From Myxococcales bacterium (GTDB taxonomy: Bacteria; Myxococcota_A; Polyangia; Palsa-1104; SHYY01), in contig SHYY01000034.1 in NCBI GenBank assembly GCA_009692555.1, positions 1-39,145 on the forward strand: a DNA stretch of 39,145 bases, read 5' to 3'. The notes below the pieces were generated by a model that saw nothing but the letters and a program-made list of their open reading frames with translations, was not told the origin of the DNA and made no database searches. The position numbers and the translations under genes are program-made. Below are positions 10,369 through 18,622 of this stretch, in pieces (the first letter of the stretch is position 1; each line of letters starts with the position of its first letter).

Positions 10369-10505
10369 ACCGCGAAGAGGCGACCAGCGCGCTCGGGCTG
10401 CTCCGCACCGTGGTCGGTCCGGCGCGCGATGACACGGCGCTGCAGAACCGGGGCGGGATCTGGATCCTGCCCGCCTTCACCAACGCGGGCGCCTTCATCA
10501 CCACC
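10365..10505 (+). pseudogene. Truncated gene coupled to the YjbR gene
   Basis: ATG 10365 overlaps the YjbR stop (ATGA). The first 47 codons read [30 protein letters not shown], then GIWILPAFTNAGAFITTN, a plausible soluble helix followed by a membrane-segment start. At about 10505 the frame degenerates into Arg/Pro-rich nonsense and stays open to 10715 by chance, running into the end of the minus-strand gene at 10646. I read this as the 5' end of a membrane-protein gene whose remainder was deleted. Family not identified. Confidence 0.4.
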
Positions 10506-10608
10506 AATGTTCCTCCACCTGAAGCTGGTCACCGTCGCTGTCGGCCCGCACCGGCGTTGCGAGGGCGAGCAGGAGCACGAGGACGGAGCGGAGGTGGGAG
10601 GAGGACAC
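10498..10608 (-). pseudogene. Truncated secreted-protein gene start
   Basis: A 36-codon minus-strand frame from GTG 10608 reads a clean signal peptide (SSSHLRSVLVLLLALATPVRA) followed by DSDGDQLQVEEHW and a stop. The DSDGD start of the mature part recalls calcium-binding thrombospondin-3-like repeats in secreted proteins. It runs head-on into the truncated plus-strand gene at about 10500, as if a deletion fused two 5' ends. It could instead be a chance frame; the signal peptide is the only positive evidence. Confidence 0.3.
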
Positions 10609-10645
10609 TCGCCCGCGATGGTAGCCGATCGTCGGCGCCGTGCGA

Positions 10646-11695
10646 TCAGAACGAGAGCGTGCAGCCCTCGGCGACCAGTCGGTCGAGCAGCGGGCGGGCG
10701 CCGAGCAGCTGGTAGGCGGTCAGCGCACCGACGGGCGGGTCCGGCTGGAGCAGCCTCGCGGCGGTCCACGCGCAGGGGAGAGCCACCATCCGCTGTCCGT
10801 CGTCGGGGGTCGAGATCGCCGCGCGTCGCACCGTGCCATCGGGGAAGAACAGCTCGCTCATCACCGCCCCGCCCGAGCCGCCCACGCCCCGCACGAGATC
10901 GCCCGCGCCCCCGAGCAGCGCTGCGGCGCCATCGCCGAACTCCGACGACAGGCGCGCCAGGAGGGCGAACGCCAGGGTTGCGGAGCGCAGACCGAAGCCG
11001 ACCTTCACCGACACCGCGCGCACTCCGAGGAGAGGCGGAAAGAGGTCGTACTCGGGCGATTCGAGATCGTACACCGCGCGGCGGCCGAACGGCGGCGGCA
11101 GCACCACCACCTCGCGTCCGCCGAAACCCCGCAGAATGCCCTGGGGCGCCGCGATCGGCTTCCCGAGGCCGCCCACGATCGAGCGGATCGCCGCGACGCC
11201 CTTCGGGTTGCGGTTGCCGATGAAGAGCGTGACGCGGGCCCGCTCGGGGGTGCTCACCGCACCCGAGAGAGCACAGAGCGCCAGCGCGCCCGAGAGCCCG
11301 GGCAGGCTCGAGCAGCCCCAAGCAGCCGCGAGGCGGCGCGCGCGGAAGTGTCCGTCGAGGGAGCGGACCCTGTTCGCCCACGCGCGGTCGTCGGAGAGAT
11401 CGACGTGGTGGCAGCCCGCGGCGATGCAGCCGAGGAGGAGCGCGTCGCCGAGGCGTGCGAAGGGTCCGGCGCAGCTCACCGCCACGCGCTGCCCGTCGAG
11501 CGCGGCGCGCACCTCGTCGGGGCGTGTGACGTCGGCGGCGATCCCGCGGTGGCCGCTCCCAGCGAGCGATTCCGCGAGGGTCTCCGCGCGCAGGCGATCG
11601 CGGCCTGCCACCCTCACCGCGATCCCGAGGCACGCCAGCTCGCGCGCGACCAGCGACCCGAAGGTGCCGTAACCGCCGAAGACGATCGCGCTCAA
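10646..11695 (-). CDS. Saccharopine dehydrogenase-like NAD(P)-binding protein
   Basis: A 349-residue protein. The N-terminal Rossmann fold opens with IVFGGYGTFGSLVARELA (GxGxxG type), then VRVAGRDRLRAETLAESL and a second strand with VAVSCAGPFARLGDALLLGCIAAGCHHVDLSDD, the pattern of the saccharopine-dehydrogenase NADP-binding family (including trans-acting enoyl-reductase-like members). The start is TTG 11695, which overlaps the upstream stop (TTGA); the open frame upstream of it has no protein-like composition. The substrate is unknown: such proteins act on lipids, polyketides or amino acids. It is coupled to the membrane protein gene ending at 11692. Confidence 0.8.
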   Translation of the reverse strand: MSAIVFGGYGTFGSLVARELACLGIAVRVAGRDRLRAETLAESLAGSGHRGIAADVTRPDEVRAALDGQRVAVSCAGPFARLGDALLLGCIAAGCHHVDLSDDRAWANRVRSLDGHFRARRLAAAWGCSSLPGLSGALALCALSGAVSTPERARVTLFIGNRNPKGVAAIRSIVGGLGKPIAAPQGILRGFGGREVVVLPPPFGRRAVYDLESPEYDLFPPLLGVRAVSVKVGFGLRSATLAFALLARLSSEFGDGAAALLGGAGDLVRGVGGSGGAVMSELFFPDGTVRRAAISTPDDGQRMVALPCAWTAARLLQPDPPVGALTAYQLLGARPLLDRLVAEGCTLSF

Positions 11696-12333
11696 GTCCC
11701 CGAAGACCCAGGGGACGGAGCGGCGCGGGCGGCGGCGAGCGTCCACAGGCAATAGAAGCCGATCGTTGGTCCGGTGGCGATCGCGAGGTGGAGCGGATCG
11801 CCGGTGAAGCCGGCCACCACCATCCCCGATCCGGAGACCACCACTCCCGCGCCGAGCGGAACGGAAAAGCCCGGGCGCCCGCGCAGCCGGAGGGTCAGCA
11901 GCAGCGCAGCGACGGTGTAGAGTCCGTTCGCGACCACCGCGCCGCCGATCCCGGCGATCCGCTCGACGGTGAGGAACAGCGCCTCGCCCGCCGCGCCGCG
12001 CCGCGCCAGCTCCGGCACCACCGTGATCCAGAGCGCGTCGCACAGCAGATCAACCGCCGCGCCGGCGATCACCAGCGACGGCGCGATCCGATCGTCGAGG
12101 CGCTCGGAGAGCAGCGCGACGAACCACACCAGCGCAGCGGCGCAGGCGATCCAGGTGGCCCAGCCGAGGGTCCAGCCGAGCGGCGAGCCGGCGAGGTAGG
12201 CGCTCCGCTCCGGCAGGTCGACGAGGCCCGTGCCCGGCCGCAACGCCGTCGCTGCGAGGGCGAGCCCGAAGACGTGGACCACAATGTTCAGCCAAGCGGC
12301 GGCGCGCAGGCGATCGGGAGCGGGCGGAGGCAC
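11692..12333 (-). CDS. Six-helix membrane protein of unknown function
   Basis: A 213-residue integral membrane protein with about six hydrophobic segments (near 12-31, 51-75, 85-104, 124-145, 155-173 and 183-203). It has no recognised motif. Its stop codon overlaps the TTG start of the saccharopine-dehydrogenase-like gene, so the two are probably made together. A membrane protein of this kind next to such an oxidoreductase is compatible with a lipid-related pathway, but that is inference only. Confidence 0.75.
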   Translation of the reverse strand: MPPPAPDRLRAAAWLNIVVHVFGLALAATALRPGTGLVDLPERSAYLAGSPLGWTLGWATWIACAAALVWFVALLSERLDDRIAPSLVIAGAAVDLLCDALWITVVPELARRGAAGEALFLTVERIAGIGGAVVANGLYTVAALLLTLRLRGRPGFSVPLGAGVVVSGSGMVVAGFTGDPLHLAIATGPTIGFYCLWTLAAARAAPSPGSSGT

Positions 12334-12366
12334 CCCGCCATTATGGCCCAGGCAGCGGATCCGCTC

Positions 12367-12831
12367 CTACAGGCAGAGGTAGCTCTCGCAGAGCCCGCTC
12401 TGGCAGTGGCTGTTTCTCCGGCAGTCGGTGCCGGAGGCGAGCTTCTCCGAGCACTTGTGCGAGCCGTACGCGAGGTCGTCGCAGAAGCCGGTGCAGCACT
12501 CGCCGTCCGCGTGGCAGCCCTGACCGACGGCGCTGCAGCTTGCCGATGAGCACAGGTAGTTCCGGCACGAGCCCCCCTTGCATTGGCGGTCGGCGCGGCA
12601 ATAGCTGCCATCGATCTGCGCCGCCACGCACTGCCACCTGGCGTAGGTGAAGTTGTGGCAGAAGCTCCCGGCGCAGCACTCCGCGTCGTCGATGCACTCC
12701 TTGTCCGCGGTGTGGCACGTCCGGGCGGCGAGCTGGTTCTCGCCGCCCGCCGCGGGATCGCCGCCCGGGAGCGAGGTGGCGCCGCAGCCGACCAGCGACG
12801 CGAGGAACGTACCGAACAGGACTCGTTTCAT
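12367..12831 (-). CDS. Cysteine-rich lipoprotein
   Basis: A 154-residue protein with a lipoprotein signal (MKRVLFGTFLASLVGC, lipidated Cys 16). The mature part contains about 20 Cys arranged in repeats of the form C-x(6)-C-x(3)-DxxCC-xGxC, then C-xxxxxC-xxGxC, giving four knots with alternating CC and C spacing. Such Dickkopf/colipase-like Cys-rich repeats are common in secreted myxobacterial proteins. It starts 16 nt downstream of the DUF5989 gene end and may be the last gene of the carbamoyltransferase cassette. Role unknown; surface binding or structural function is a guess. Confidence 0.8.
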   Translation of the reverse strand: MKRVLFGTFLASLVGCGATSLPGGDPAAGGENQLAARTCHTADKECIDDAECCAGSFCHNFTYARWQCVAAQIDGSYCRADRQCKGGSCRNYLCSSASCSAVGQGCHADGECCTGFCDDLAYGSHKCSEKLASGTDCRRNSHCQSGLCESYLCL

Positions 12832-12847
12832 GGCTCCATCCTCCTGG

Positions 12848-13090
12848 TTAGAAGACCGTGTAGACGAACGGCGCGACGTATTCGATCGCCGTCACAGCAA
12901 GCAGAAGCAGCGCGCACAGGCCGAGCACCGCCACCATCGGCACCATCCACCAGCGACCGTTGGACGCCAGCATGCTCACCAGCTCGCCGATCGTCCCCGC
13001 GCCGATGCGGAGGCGGGAAGCGGCAGCGGCAGCGACGGGAGCGGAGGAACCGACCCGGCGTGGGGCGAGCGCATGCACCTGCGGCTTCAT
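12848..13090 (-). CDS. DUF5989 family small membrane protein
   Basis: An 80-residue protein with a 35-residue Ala-rich leader and then the DUF5989 core: IGELVSMLASNGRWWMVPMV, one membrane helix (VAVLGLCALLLLAV) and the terminal motif EYVAPFVYTVF. This family typically sits next to a carbamoyltransferase gene, as here. The start ATG 13090 follows GGAGG by about 6 nt and overlaps the carbamoyltransferase stop; a further ATG at 13102 lacks such a site. Its job is not known; a membrane partner for the carbamoyltransferase is a reasonable inference. Confidence 0.85.
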   Translation of the reverse strand: MKPQVHALAPRRVGSSAPVAAAAASRLRIGAGTIGELVSMLASNGRWWMVPMVAVLGLCALLLLAVTAIEYVAPFVYTVF

Positions 13091-14889
13091 GACGCCCTCC
13101 ATTGGTGCCGCTCTTCGCGCCGCTCTTCGTGGTGTTTCTCCGGCCGCTTCTCGACGAGGCAGCGCTCGAGCACCAGGAAGTCGAGGTCCGAGCGCACGAA
13201 CACCCCGTAGGCCTCGGCGGGCGACGCGCAGAGCGGCTCGTCCTTCAGGTTCATCGAGGTGTTGAGCAGCACGCCGACGCCGGTGCGCTCCCGGAAGGCG
13301 TCGACCAGATCGTAGAACACCGGATTGTGCTCGCGCTCGATCCGCTGCACGCGCGCCGTGCCGTCGACGTGCGTCACCGATGGCAGCACCTGCTGCCCCT
13401 CCTCGGTGACCGGCACCACCGAGCACATGAACGGCGTCAGGTGATCCGGCTTCCCGCCGTCGAGCTCGAACCAGCGCGCCGCCTCGCCGTCGAGGACCGC
13501 GGGGGCGAACGGGCGAAAGCCCTCGCGGTACTTGATCTTCCGGTTGACCCGCTCGCGCATCCCGGGAGCCCGCGGATCGGCCAGGATCGACCGGGCGCCG
13601 AGCGCGCGCGGGCCCCACTCGAAGCGCCCCTGGAACCATCCGCCCACCTCGCCCTCGGCCAGCCGGCGCGCCACCTCCTCGTCGCGATCGCGGGCGTCGC
13701 CGAAGACGCGGAAGCGCACCCCGCAGTCGCCGAGGAAGGTCACGATGTCCTCCTGCGCCCACGCTGCGCCGAGGAAGGCGTGCTTCATCGGCTCCCGCCT
13801 CGGCAGCCCCAAAAGCACGTGCGTGGCCCACAGCGCCGCTCCGAGCGCGCCCCCCGCATCGCCCGCCGCCGGCTGCACGAACAGCTCCGCGAACGGACCC
13901 TCCCGGTCGAGCCGCCGGTTGGCCACGCAGTTCAGCGCCACGCCGCCCGCGAGGCACAGGTTCGGCTCGCCGGTGAGACGGTGCGCCTCGCCCGCCAGCG
14001 CCAGCAGGTAGCGCTCGGTCAGCTCCTGCAGGGACGCCGCGATATCGGCGAAGCGCTGGTCCTCTCCGCTGGCATTCAGGGGATGGAGCGGGGAGCCCGG
14101 CACCCGCGCCGGTCCGAGCAGCCGCTCCAGCTCCGGCGTGAAGCTCCGCGTCGGGTGGCGGTGGTAGCTGAAGTACTTCAGATCGATCGCCAGCGAGCCA
14201 TCGTCACCGACGGTGCAGAGCTTGGCGAACTCGTCCCGGTAGCGCGGCCGACCGTAGGGCGCGAGGCCCATCACCTTGTACTCGCCCTCGTTCACCTCGA
14301 AGCCGAGGTAGGCGGTGATCGCCGAGTACAGGAGGCCGATCGAGTGCGGGTACTCCAGCTCCGCCAGCAGCTCGATCGACGCACCTTTTCCGTCGCTGCC
14401 GGGCCCGCCGCGGAAGATCGAGGTGGTCGCCCACTCGCCCACGCCGTCGACGGTGATCACCGCCGCGCGCTCGAACGGCGAGCAGAGAAAGGCCGACGCA
14501 GCGTGCGACAGGTGGTGCTCGCAGAACAGCACCTGCTCGGGCGTGCAGCCGAGGCCCCGACAGAGATCGCCCTTCGTCCACAGGCGCCGCCCGAGCCAGG
14601 TGGCGAGCGAGCGCGGGAACTGCGGCAGGCTGCGCGGAAACTCGCGCAGGTGCCCGACCAGGATCCGCTCGAACTTGCGGAGCGGCTTCTCGTAGAAGAC
14701 CACCCGGTCGACGTCCTCGATCGTGAGCCCCGCCTGGGCGAGGCAGAAGCGCGCCGCCAGGACCGGCAGCCCCGCGTCGTGCTTCTTCCGGCTGAAGCGC
14801 TCCTCCTGCGCCGCCGCGACCACCTCGCCGTCGACCACCAGCGCCGCCGCGGCGTCATGGAAGAATGCGCTGATCCCGAGGATGACCAT
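13087..14889 (-). CDS. Carbamoyltransferase (NodU/CmcH/TobZ family)
   Basis: A 600-residue O-carbamoyltransferase using carbamoyl phosphate and ATP. The N-terminal Kae1/HSP70-like domain begins MVILGISAFFHDAAAALVVDG with metal-site histidines at HHLSHAASAF (H125, H126, H129) and VDGVGEW. The C-terminal half has CLAGGVALNCVANRRL, WGPRALGARSILADPR and the ending LNTSMNLKDEPL typical of the family. ATG 14889 shares one base with the upstream stop (TGATG). Known relatives decorate Nod factors, aminoglycosides and cephamycins; the acceptor here is unknown. It sits in a coupled set with an SGNH hydrolase, a ferritin-like protein and DUF5989, suggesting one pathway modifying a membrane- or envelope-bound product. 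Confidence 0.93.
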   Translation of the reverse strand: MVILGISAFFHDAAAALVVDGEVVAAAQEERFSRKKHDAGLPVLAARFCLAQAGLTIEDVDRVVFYEKPLRKFERILVGHLREFPRSLPQFPRSLATWLGRRLWTKGDLCRGLGCTPEQVLFCEHHLSHAASAFLCSPFERAAVITVDGVGEWATTSIFRGGPGSDGKGASIELLAELEYPHSIGLLYSAITAYLGFEVNEGEYKVMGLAPYGRPRYRDEFAKLCTVGDDGSLAIDLKYFSYHRHPTRSFTPELERLLGPARVPGSPLHPLNASGEDQRFADIAASLQELTERYLLALAGEAHRLTGEPNLCLAGGVALNCVANRRLDREGPFAELFVQPAAGDAGGALGAALWATHVLLGLPRREPMKHAFLGAAWAQEDIVTFLGDCGVRFRVFGDARDRDEEVARRLAEGEVGGWFQGRFEWGPRALGARSILADPRAPGMRERVNRKIKYREGFRPFAPAVLDGEAARWFELDGGKPDHLTPFMCSVVPVTEEGQQVLPSVTHVDGTARVQRIEREHNPVFYDLVDAFRERTGVGVLLNTSMNLKDEPLCASPAEAYGVFVRSDLDFLVLERCLVEKRPEKHHEERREERHQWRAS

Positions 14890-15653
14890 CAGAACTGCCT
14901 CCGTGCGTCGGTGAGGGTATTCATCTCGTGGCCGCGTCGCCCGCGCTTCCAGCCGTTTCGCACCGGGTCGCGGCGCCGCTGGATGAGCGCGAACAGCGGC
15001 AGGAGCACGAGGTAGAGCAGCCCGAGGAGGAGCCGCGTCGCGTGGTCGCCGAACACGCGCCCGATGCGCCGCCAGGCGTCGAAGGCGCGGGTGAACCGCA
15101 CCCGGGCCACCGCCTGCCACACCTCGCGGGCGCGCCCCTCGCGCCGCCAGTCGGCGAGCAGCTTGCCGCTATAGGCGACGTGGAAGCGCTCCTCGCGGGC
15201 GATGCGCGCGAACAGCTCGCCGAGGTCGTTCCCGTCGCTGCCGGCGCGGAAGTGATCGCGCAGCGCGCGGAACTGCGATTCGCCGCGCAGCTCGGCGAGG
15301 TGCACGAAGGCAACGAAGCGCACGAGGCCGTACCGCTCGAACAGGTTCTGCCGGGTGGCGTGGATCAGCCGGTACTCCGACGCGCCGCCCGCGTCCCGCC
15401 CACGGGGATCGATCCTCCGTGCCGCGGCGCGGAACAGCTGCGCGTGGCGCGCCTCGTCGAGCGCGTGGCGGAAGAACAGCCTGCGAAGCGCCGGGTCGTC
15501 GGTCAGCTCGGCCGCCTTCAGCATGTCGAGGGCGCTGCCCGCCTCGGTGGCGGCGAACCCCTCCAGCTTGGCGGCGATTTTCACGTCGCTGCGCCACACC
15601 AGCGGTGCCACGAGGCGGACCATCAGCGACGAGGGAGCGGCAACGGCTATCAT
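14889..15653 (-). CDS. Ferritin-like di-iron domain protein
   Basis: A 254-residue helical protein. It carries two carboxylate/histidine metal motifs of ferritin-like enzymes: DEARHAQLF at about 67-75 (ExxH) preceded by Glu in AATEAGSALD, and EERFHVAY at about 167-174 (ExxH), with another Glu in AELRGESQF. The C-terminal 60 residues contain a hydrophobic stretch (LLLGLLYLVLLPLFALI), so the protein is probably membrane-attached. Such proteins are oxygenases, oxidases or hydroxylases. Both ends overlap neighbours (ATGA with the SGNH gene, TGATG with the carbamoyltransferase), implying matched expression. Substrate unknown. Confidence 0.8.
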   Translation of the reverse strand: MIAVAAPSSLMVRLVAPLVWRSDVKIAAKLEGFAATEAGSALDMLKAAELTDDPALRRLFFRHALDEARHAQLFRAAARRIDPRGRDAGGASEYRLIHATRQNLFERYGLVRFVAFVHLAELRGESQFRALRDHFRAGSDGNDLGELFARIAREERFHVAYSGKLLADWRREGRAREVWQAVARVRFTRAFDAWRRIGRVFGDHATRLLLGLLYLVLLPLFALIQRRRDPVRNGWKRGRRGHEMNTLTDARRQF

Positions 15654-16783
15654 GGGATCACCTTCGCGAGTGTGGAGGGCTCGCCCAGCAGCCGGCCAAG
15701 CGTGGTGGCGAGCGCGGTCGCGACGACCAGGTGGCCGCGCGACGAGAGGTGGTAGTCGTCGTCGAGGAAGGCGCCCGGCGAGGCGGCGCGGAGCGGCGGC
15801 AGGAGGTCGAGCGCCGGCAGCCCGGCTTCGCGCGCGTCGGTGAGGAAGTCGTCGAGCAGCACGGTGGTCGCCGCAAGATCGACCGGCGCGGCGCGATACT
15901 TCTTCCATTCTCGCGCGTCCACCTGGAGGTCGAGCGGCAGCGCCACGGCGACGACGGTGCAACCGAGCTCCCGGCAAAGATCGCGCGCCGCGAGCAGCGA
16001 AGCGGTGAGCCGTGAGCGGTGTCCGTCGTCGCTGCGCCGGAGCTGCGGGAGGTCCGCCAGCAGCCGCAGCGCCGGCTCGGCGGGGGGCAGCACGCCATGC
16101 CGCGTGTGCTCGATCAGCTCTCGCACCGCCAGCGCGACGTGCGATCGGTTCATCACCAGCGCGCGCCCCGGGAACTCCACCCGAGGTGCCTCGCCCGGGA
16201 CGAAGCGGCCGGCCCATCCATCGCGCTCGGTGGTGCGCCGCGTGTTCGGCGCGAGCGCCTCGAACCAGTCGTTGGCCGCGTTGGCGACGAACACGACGTG
16301 GCTCGGGCGATAGCGCGGTCCGAGCTCGGCGAGCGCCAGGACCGACTCGGCCGGGCCCCACGACGGCACCCCCGCGTTCAGCACCTCCAGCGGGCGGCCC
16401 ACGGCCGCGGGGAGCAGCGCGGCGAAGGTGTCGGCCTCCTCGACCCCGAAGCCGAGCACCTGCGAGTCGCCGAGGAGGAGCACGCGCCCGGCGACCGGCC
16501 CGCGCGAAGGCAGCGGCCGAGGCCACTCCGGCCCGCGGAAGCCGAGCGCGTTGGTGGCGATCTCGGTGACCCGCCCGGTGCGGCTGCGTAGCCGCGTCGT
16601 CGCGCCCGCACGCAGACGCACGCCATACCGCGCGTCGGCCTGGAAGAGGTTCAGGTAGGGCCACGCGCCGCGATGCAGCAGGTTCGCGGCAAGCTCCGCG
16701 ATCCCGAGCGAGACCACCACCGACAGCCCGGCCATCACCACCCGGGCTCCCGTGCCGGTCCCCTTCGATCTGCGCGCCGCCAT
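15650..16783 (-). CDS. SGNH/GDSL hydrolase family protein, membrane anchored
   Basis: A 377-residue protein with one N-terminal membrane helix (about 14-33) and an SGNH fold. The nucleophile block is GDSQVLGFG (Ser 107). Further blocks are the Gly in NAGVPSWGPAE, the Asn in VFVANAANDW, and the C-terminal Asp/His in DDDYHLSSRGH. The fold hydrolyses or transfers ester groups and, in membrane-linked versions, often acts on extracytoplasmic glycans. It is the first gene of the coupled cassette, preceded by an AT-rich control region. An acyl-esterase or transferase acting with the carbamoyltransferase is inferred. Confidence 0.88.
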   Translation of the reverse strand: MAARRSKGTGTGARVVMAGLSVVVSLGIAELAANLLHRGAWPYLNLFQADARYGVRLRAGATTRLRSRTGRVTEIATNALGFRGPEWPRPLPSRGPVAGRVLLLGDSQVLGFGVEEADTFAALLPAAVGRPLEVLNAGVPSWGPAESVLALAELGPRYRPSHVVFVANAANDWFEALAPNTRRTTERDGWAGRFVPGEAPRVEFPGRALVMNRSHVALAVRELIEHTRHGVLPPAEPALRLLADLPQLRRSDDGHRSRLTASLLAARDLCRELGCTVVAVALPLDLQVDAREWKKYRAAPVDLAATTVLLDDFLTDAREAGLPALDLLPPLRAASPGAFLDDDYHLSSRGHLVVATALATTLGRLLGEPSTLAKVIP

Positions 16784-16791
16784 GCTTCTCG

Positions 16792-16825
16792 TATAGCGGC
16801 GATCTGCTATATCGAAAAGCGATAT
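16792..16825. promoter_or_regulatory. AT-rich control region with two overlapping dyads
   Basis: Directly upstream of the SGNH start codon are TATAGC-N8-GCTATA (16792-16811) and ATATCG-N5-CGATAT (16809-16825), both perfect 6-bp inverted repeats. They sit at the edge of an AT-rich island (about 16800-16862) that contrasts with the GC-rich surroundings. The island very likely holds the cassette promoter on the minus strand, although no clear -35/-10 pair stands out. The dyads would be well placed as repressor operators. Confidence 0.45.
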
Positions 16826-16875
16826 TTTATTGATTGATTAGTAAACAAAAAATTTATACAGAACACTTCGCACAG

Positions 16876-17760
16876 CTACTCCACCGCGCCGTCGAGGAAG
16901 CGCACCACGCCGCGATCGGCGTCCACCTCGACGCGCCCGCCGTGCACGAAGGGGAGGTTGTTCTCGCCGTGTCCGAACGGCGCCCCGGCGACGGCCGGCA
17001 CGCCCCATCGCCGCACCCGCTCGGCCACCACCTCGGCCGCGCTTGGCCCGCTGCCGTCGGGCTCGAGACAGCGCACGAGCTCGCCCACCACCACCGCCGA
17101 AAGCCGCCGCGCCCCCGCCAGCTCGAGCTGGGTCAGCGTGCGATCGATCCGGTAGGGCCGTTCGCCCACCTCCTCGAGGAACAGCACGCTTCCGTCGAAC
17201 GGGAGCGCCCACGGCGTCCCGCACAGCGAGGCCACCAGCTCGATCGTACCGCCGACGGCGATCCCGCCCGCCACCCCGGGAGTGATCGGAGCGAGCCCGC
17301 TCCACGGCAGCGGCGGCTCCGGCGATTCGAGGCAGCGGATCACCGCCTCGGTGTGCTCGGGAGAGAGCGCCGCGAGGTGCGTCACCGTCGGCGCGTGCAG
17401 GCTGACCACGCCTTCGCGCAGGCACGCGGCGTGGAGCGCGGTGATGTCCGAGAAGCCCACCACCGGCTTCGGGGGGCCCAGCCTCACCGACGGCAGGATG
17501 CGCAGGATCCCGTAGCCGCCACGAGCGCACAGCACCGCGCGGATCCGCCGATCTTGCAGTGCAGCATTCAGCTCCGTCACGCGCCGGACATCGTCGCCAG
17601 CGAGGTAGCCGTCGCGGGTGAAGAGCGCCTCATCGTGCGCCACCCGGTAGCGAACCCCGAAGCGCGCGCAGCCGGCGAGGAATCCCGCGCGCGGGACCGG
17701 CCCGGCCGGCGCCACCATCGCGATCGCGTCGCCCGGGCAGAGGCGCGGCGGGCGGATCAC
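16876..17760 (-). CDS. LD-carboxypeptidase (peptidase family S66)
   Basis: A 294-residue protein like LdcA, which removes the terminal D-Ala from murein tetrapeptides during recycling; some relatives (MccF-like) act on other amide substrates. The family opening (RLCPGDAIAMVAPAGPV) is followed by CARGGYGILRILP and the nucleophile motif GFSDITAL (Ser 104). The Glu/His partners lie in FLEEVGERPYRIDR and GAPFGHGENNLPFVHG. GTG 17760 overlaps the upstream stop (GTGA). No signal peptide is seen, which fits the cytoplasmic enzyme. Confidence 0.9.
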   Translation of the reverse strand: MIRPPRLCPGDAIAMVAPAGPVPRAGFLAGCARFGVRYRVAHDEALFTRDGYLAGDDVRRVTELNAALQDRRIRAVLCARGGYGILRILPSVRLGPPKPVVGFSDITALHAACLREGVVSLHAPTVTHLAALSPEHTEAVIRCLESPEPPLPWSGLAPITPGVAGGIAVGGTIELVASLCGTPWALPFDGSVLFLEEVGERPYRIDRTLTQLELAGARRLSAVVVGELVRCLEPDGSGPSAAEVVAERVRRWGVPAVAGAPFGHGENNLPFVHGGRVEVDADRGVVRFLDGAVE

Positions 17761-18455
17761 GGGGGACGGGTCTTCTTGCGCTGCCGGCGCCCGCGCTTTC
17801 CGGAGTCGCCGTTGCGGTCGGGATCGTCGGTGGCAGCGGGTGCCAGCGCATCGGCCGCCTCGCCCGTTGCGACCTTCTCGGTCTCGCCCTCGTCTGGCGC
17901 CTCGCCCGCCGGCGCATCGACTCCTTCGGCCACCGTGGGCGCCGCGGGCACCGCGGCCTCGACCCGCGGCGCATCGATCAGCGTGGCCGGCAGCGTGGCC
18001 GGCAGTGTGGCCGGCAGTGTGGCCGGCACGACGAGGTTCGCCTGGGTCGTCCGCAGGTCTTCCGGCAGGCTCATCCCCGGCTGGGTGATCCGACCGTCGT
18101 CGGCAAGCGGCCCGTCGTCGCCGCGCACCGGCACGGCGCTCGGAGCGGCGGCGGCCAGCCTCTGCGCGGTGGTCATCGGGGCCACCACGGCCGGCGCGAC
18201 CGACGGCGGGACGTTCTCCGCGCGCACCGCGCTGTCGCCCGCGGGCAGGACCGCGCCTCCACTCGCCACGACGATCACCCCCGGCCCCACCCCCTCGTGC
18301 ACCTGCGCCACGCGCACCTGGGTACCGTCGCCCAGCGTGAGCTGCGTGCCTACCGGCATCGGCATCTCCAGCGCGACGAAGAGACCGGCCGGCGTGTCCT
18401 TCAGCTCCGCCGCCCGGGCCAGCACGATCCCCTCGTAGAAGACGTCAACTGCCAT
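17757..18455 (-). CDS. Ala/Pro-rich protein with small N-terminal beta domain
   Basis: A 232-residue protein. Residues 1-65 (AVDVFYEGIVLARAAELKDTPAGLFVALEMPMPVGTQLTL...) look like a small beta-barrel reminiscent of PilZ-type domains, though I see no clear c-di-GMP motif. The remainder is low complexity and probably disordered, including three LPAT repeats (GTGGCCGGCA-type units at about 17980-18030), acidic patches and a strongly basic C-terminus (GKRGRRQRKKTRPP). I start at ATG 18455; an in-frame ATG at 18491 is possible. It is coupled to the LD-carboxypeptidase gene by GTGA. Confidence 0.65.
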   Translation of the reverse strand: MAVDVFYEGIVLARAAELKDTPAGLFVALEMPMPVGTQLTLGDGTQVRVAQVHEGVGPGVIVVASGGAVLPAGDSAVRAENVPPSVAPAVVAPMTTAQRLAAAAPSAVPVRGDDGPLADDGRITQPGMSLPEDLRTTQANLVVPATLPATLPATLPATLIDAPRVEAAVPAAPTVAEGVDAPAGEAPDEGETEKVATGEAADALAPAATDDPDRNGDSGKRGRRQRKKTRPP

Positions 18456-18622
18456 GTTGCGCACGCTAGCAGCGACGGCACGGGAGATCAACCCTCGCCT
18501 GGGCCAGGGCCACCCGTCGGACCGCGATGCGCCCCCGGCGCTTCAAGCGGCCGATCATTGCCGGCGTCGCTGGCGTGGCCGCCGTTGACTTGACCGACCT
18601 CGCGCCGTAGCTTTGCTCCGCC

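Noticed and set aside
16796..16862. tRNA or attachment site in the AT-rich island
   Set aside because: No cloverleaf can be folded and there is no integrase or direct repeat nearby; it reads as a promoter region.
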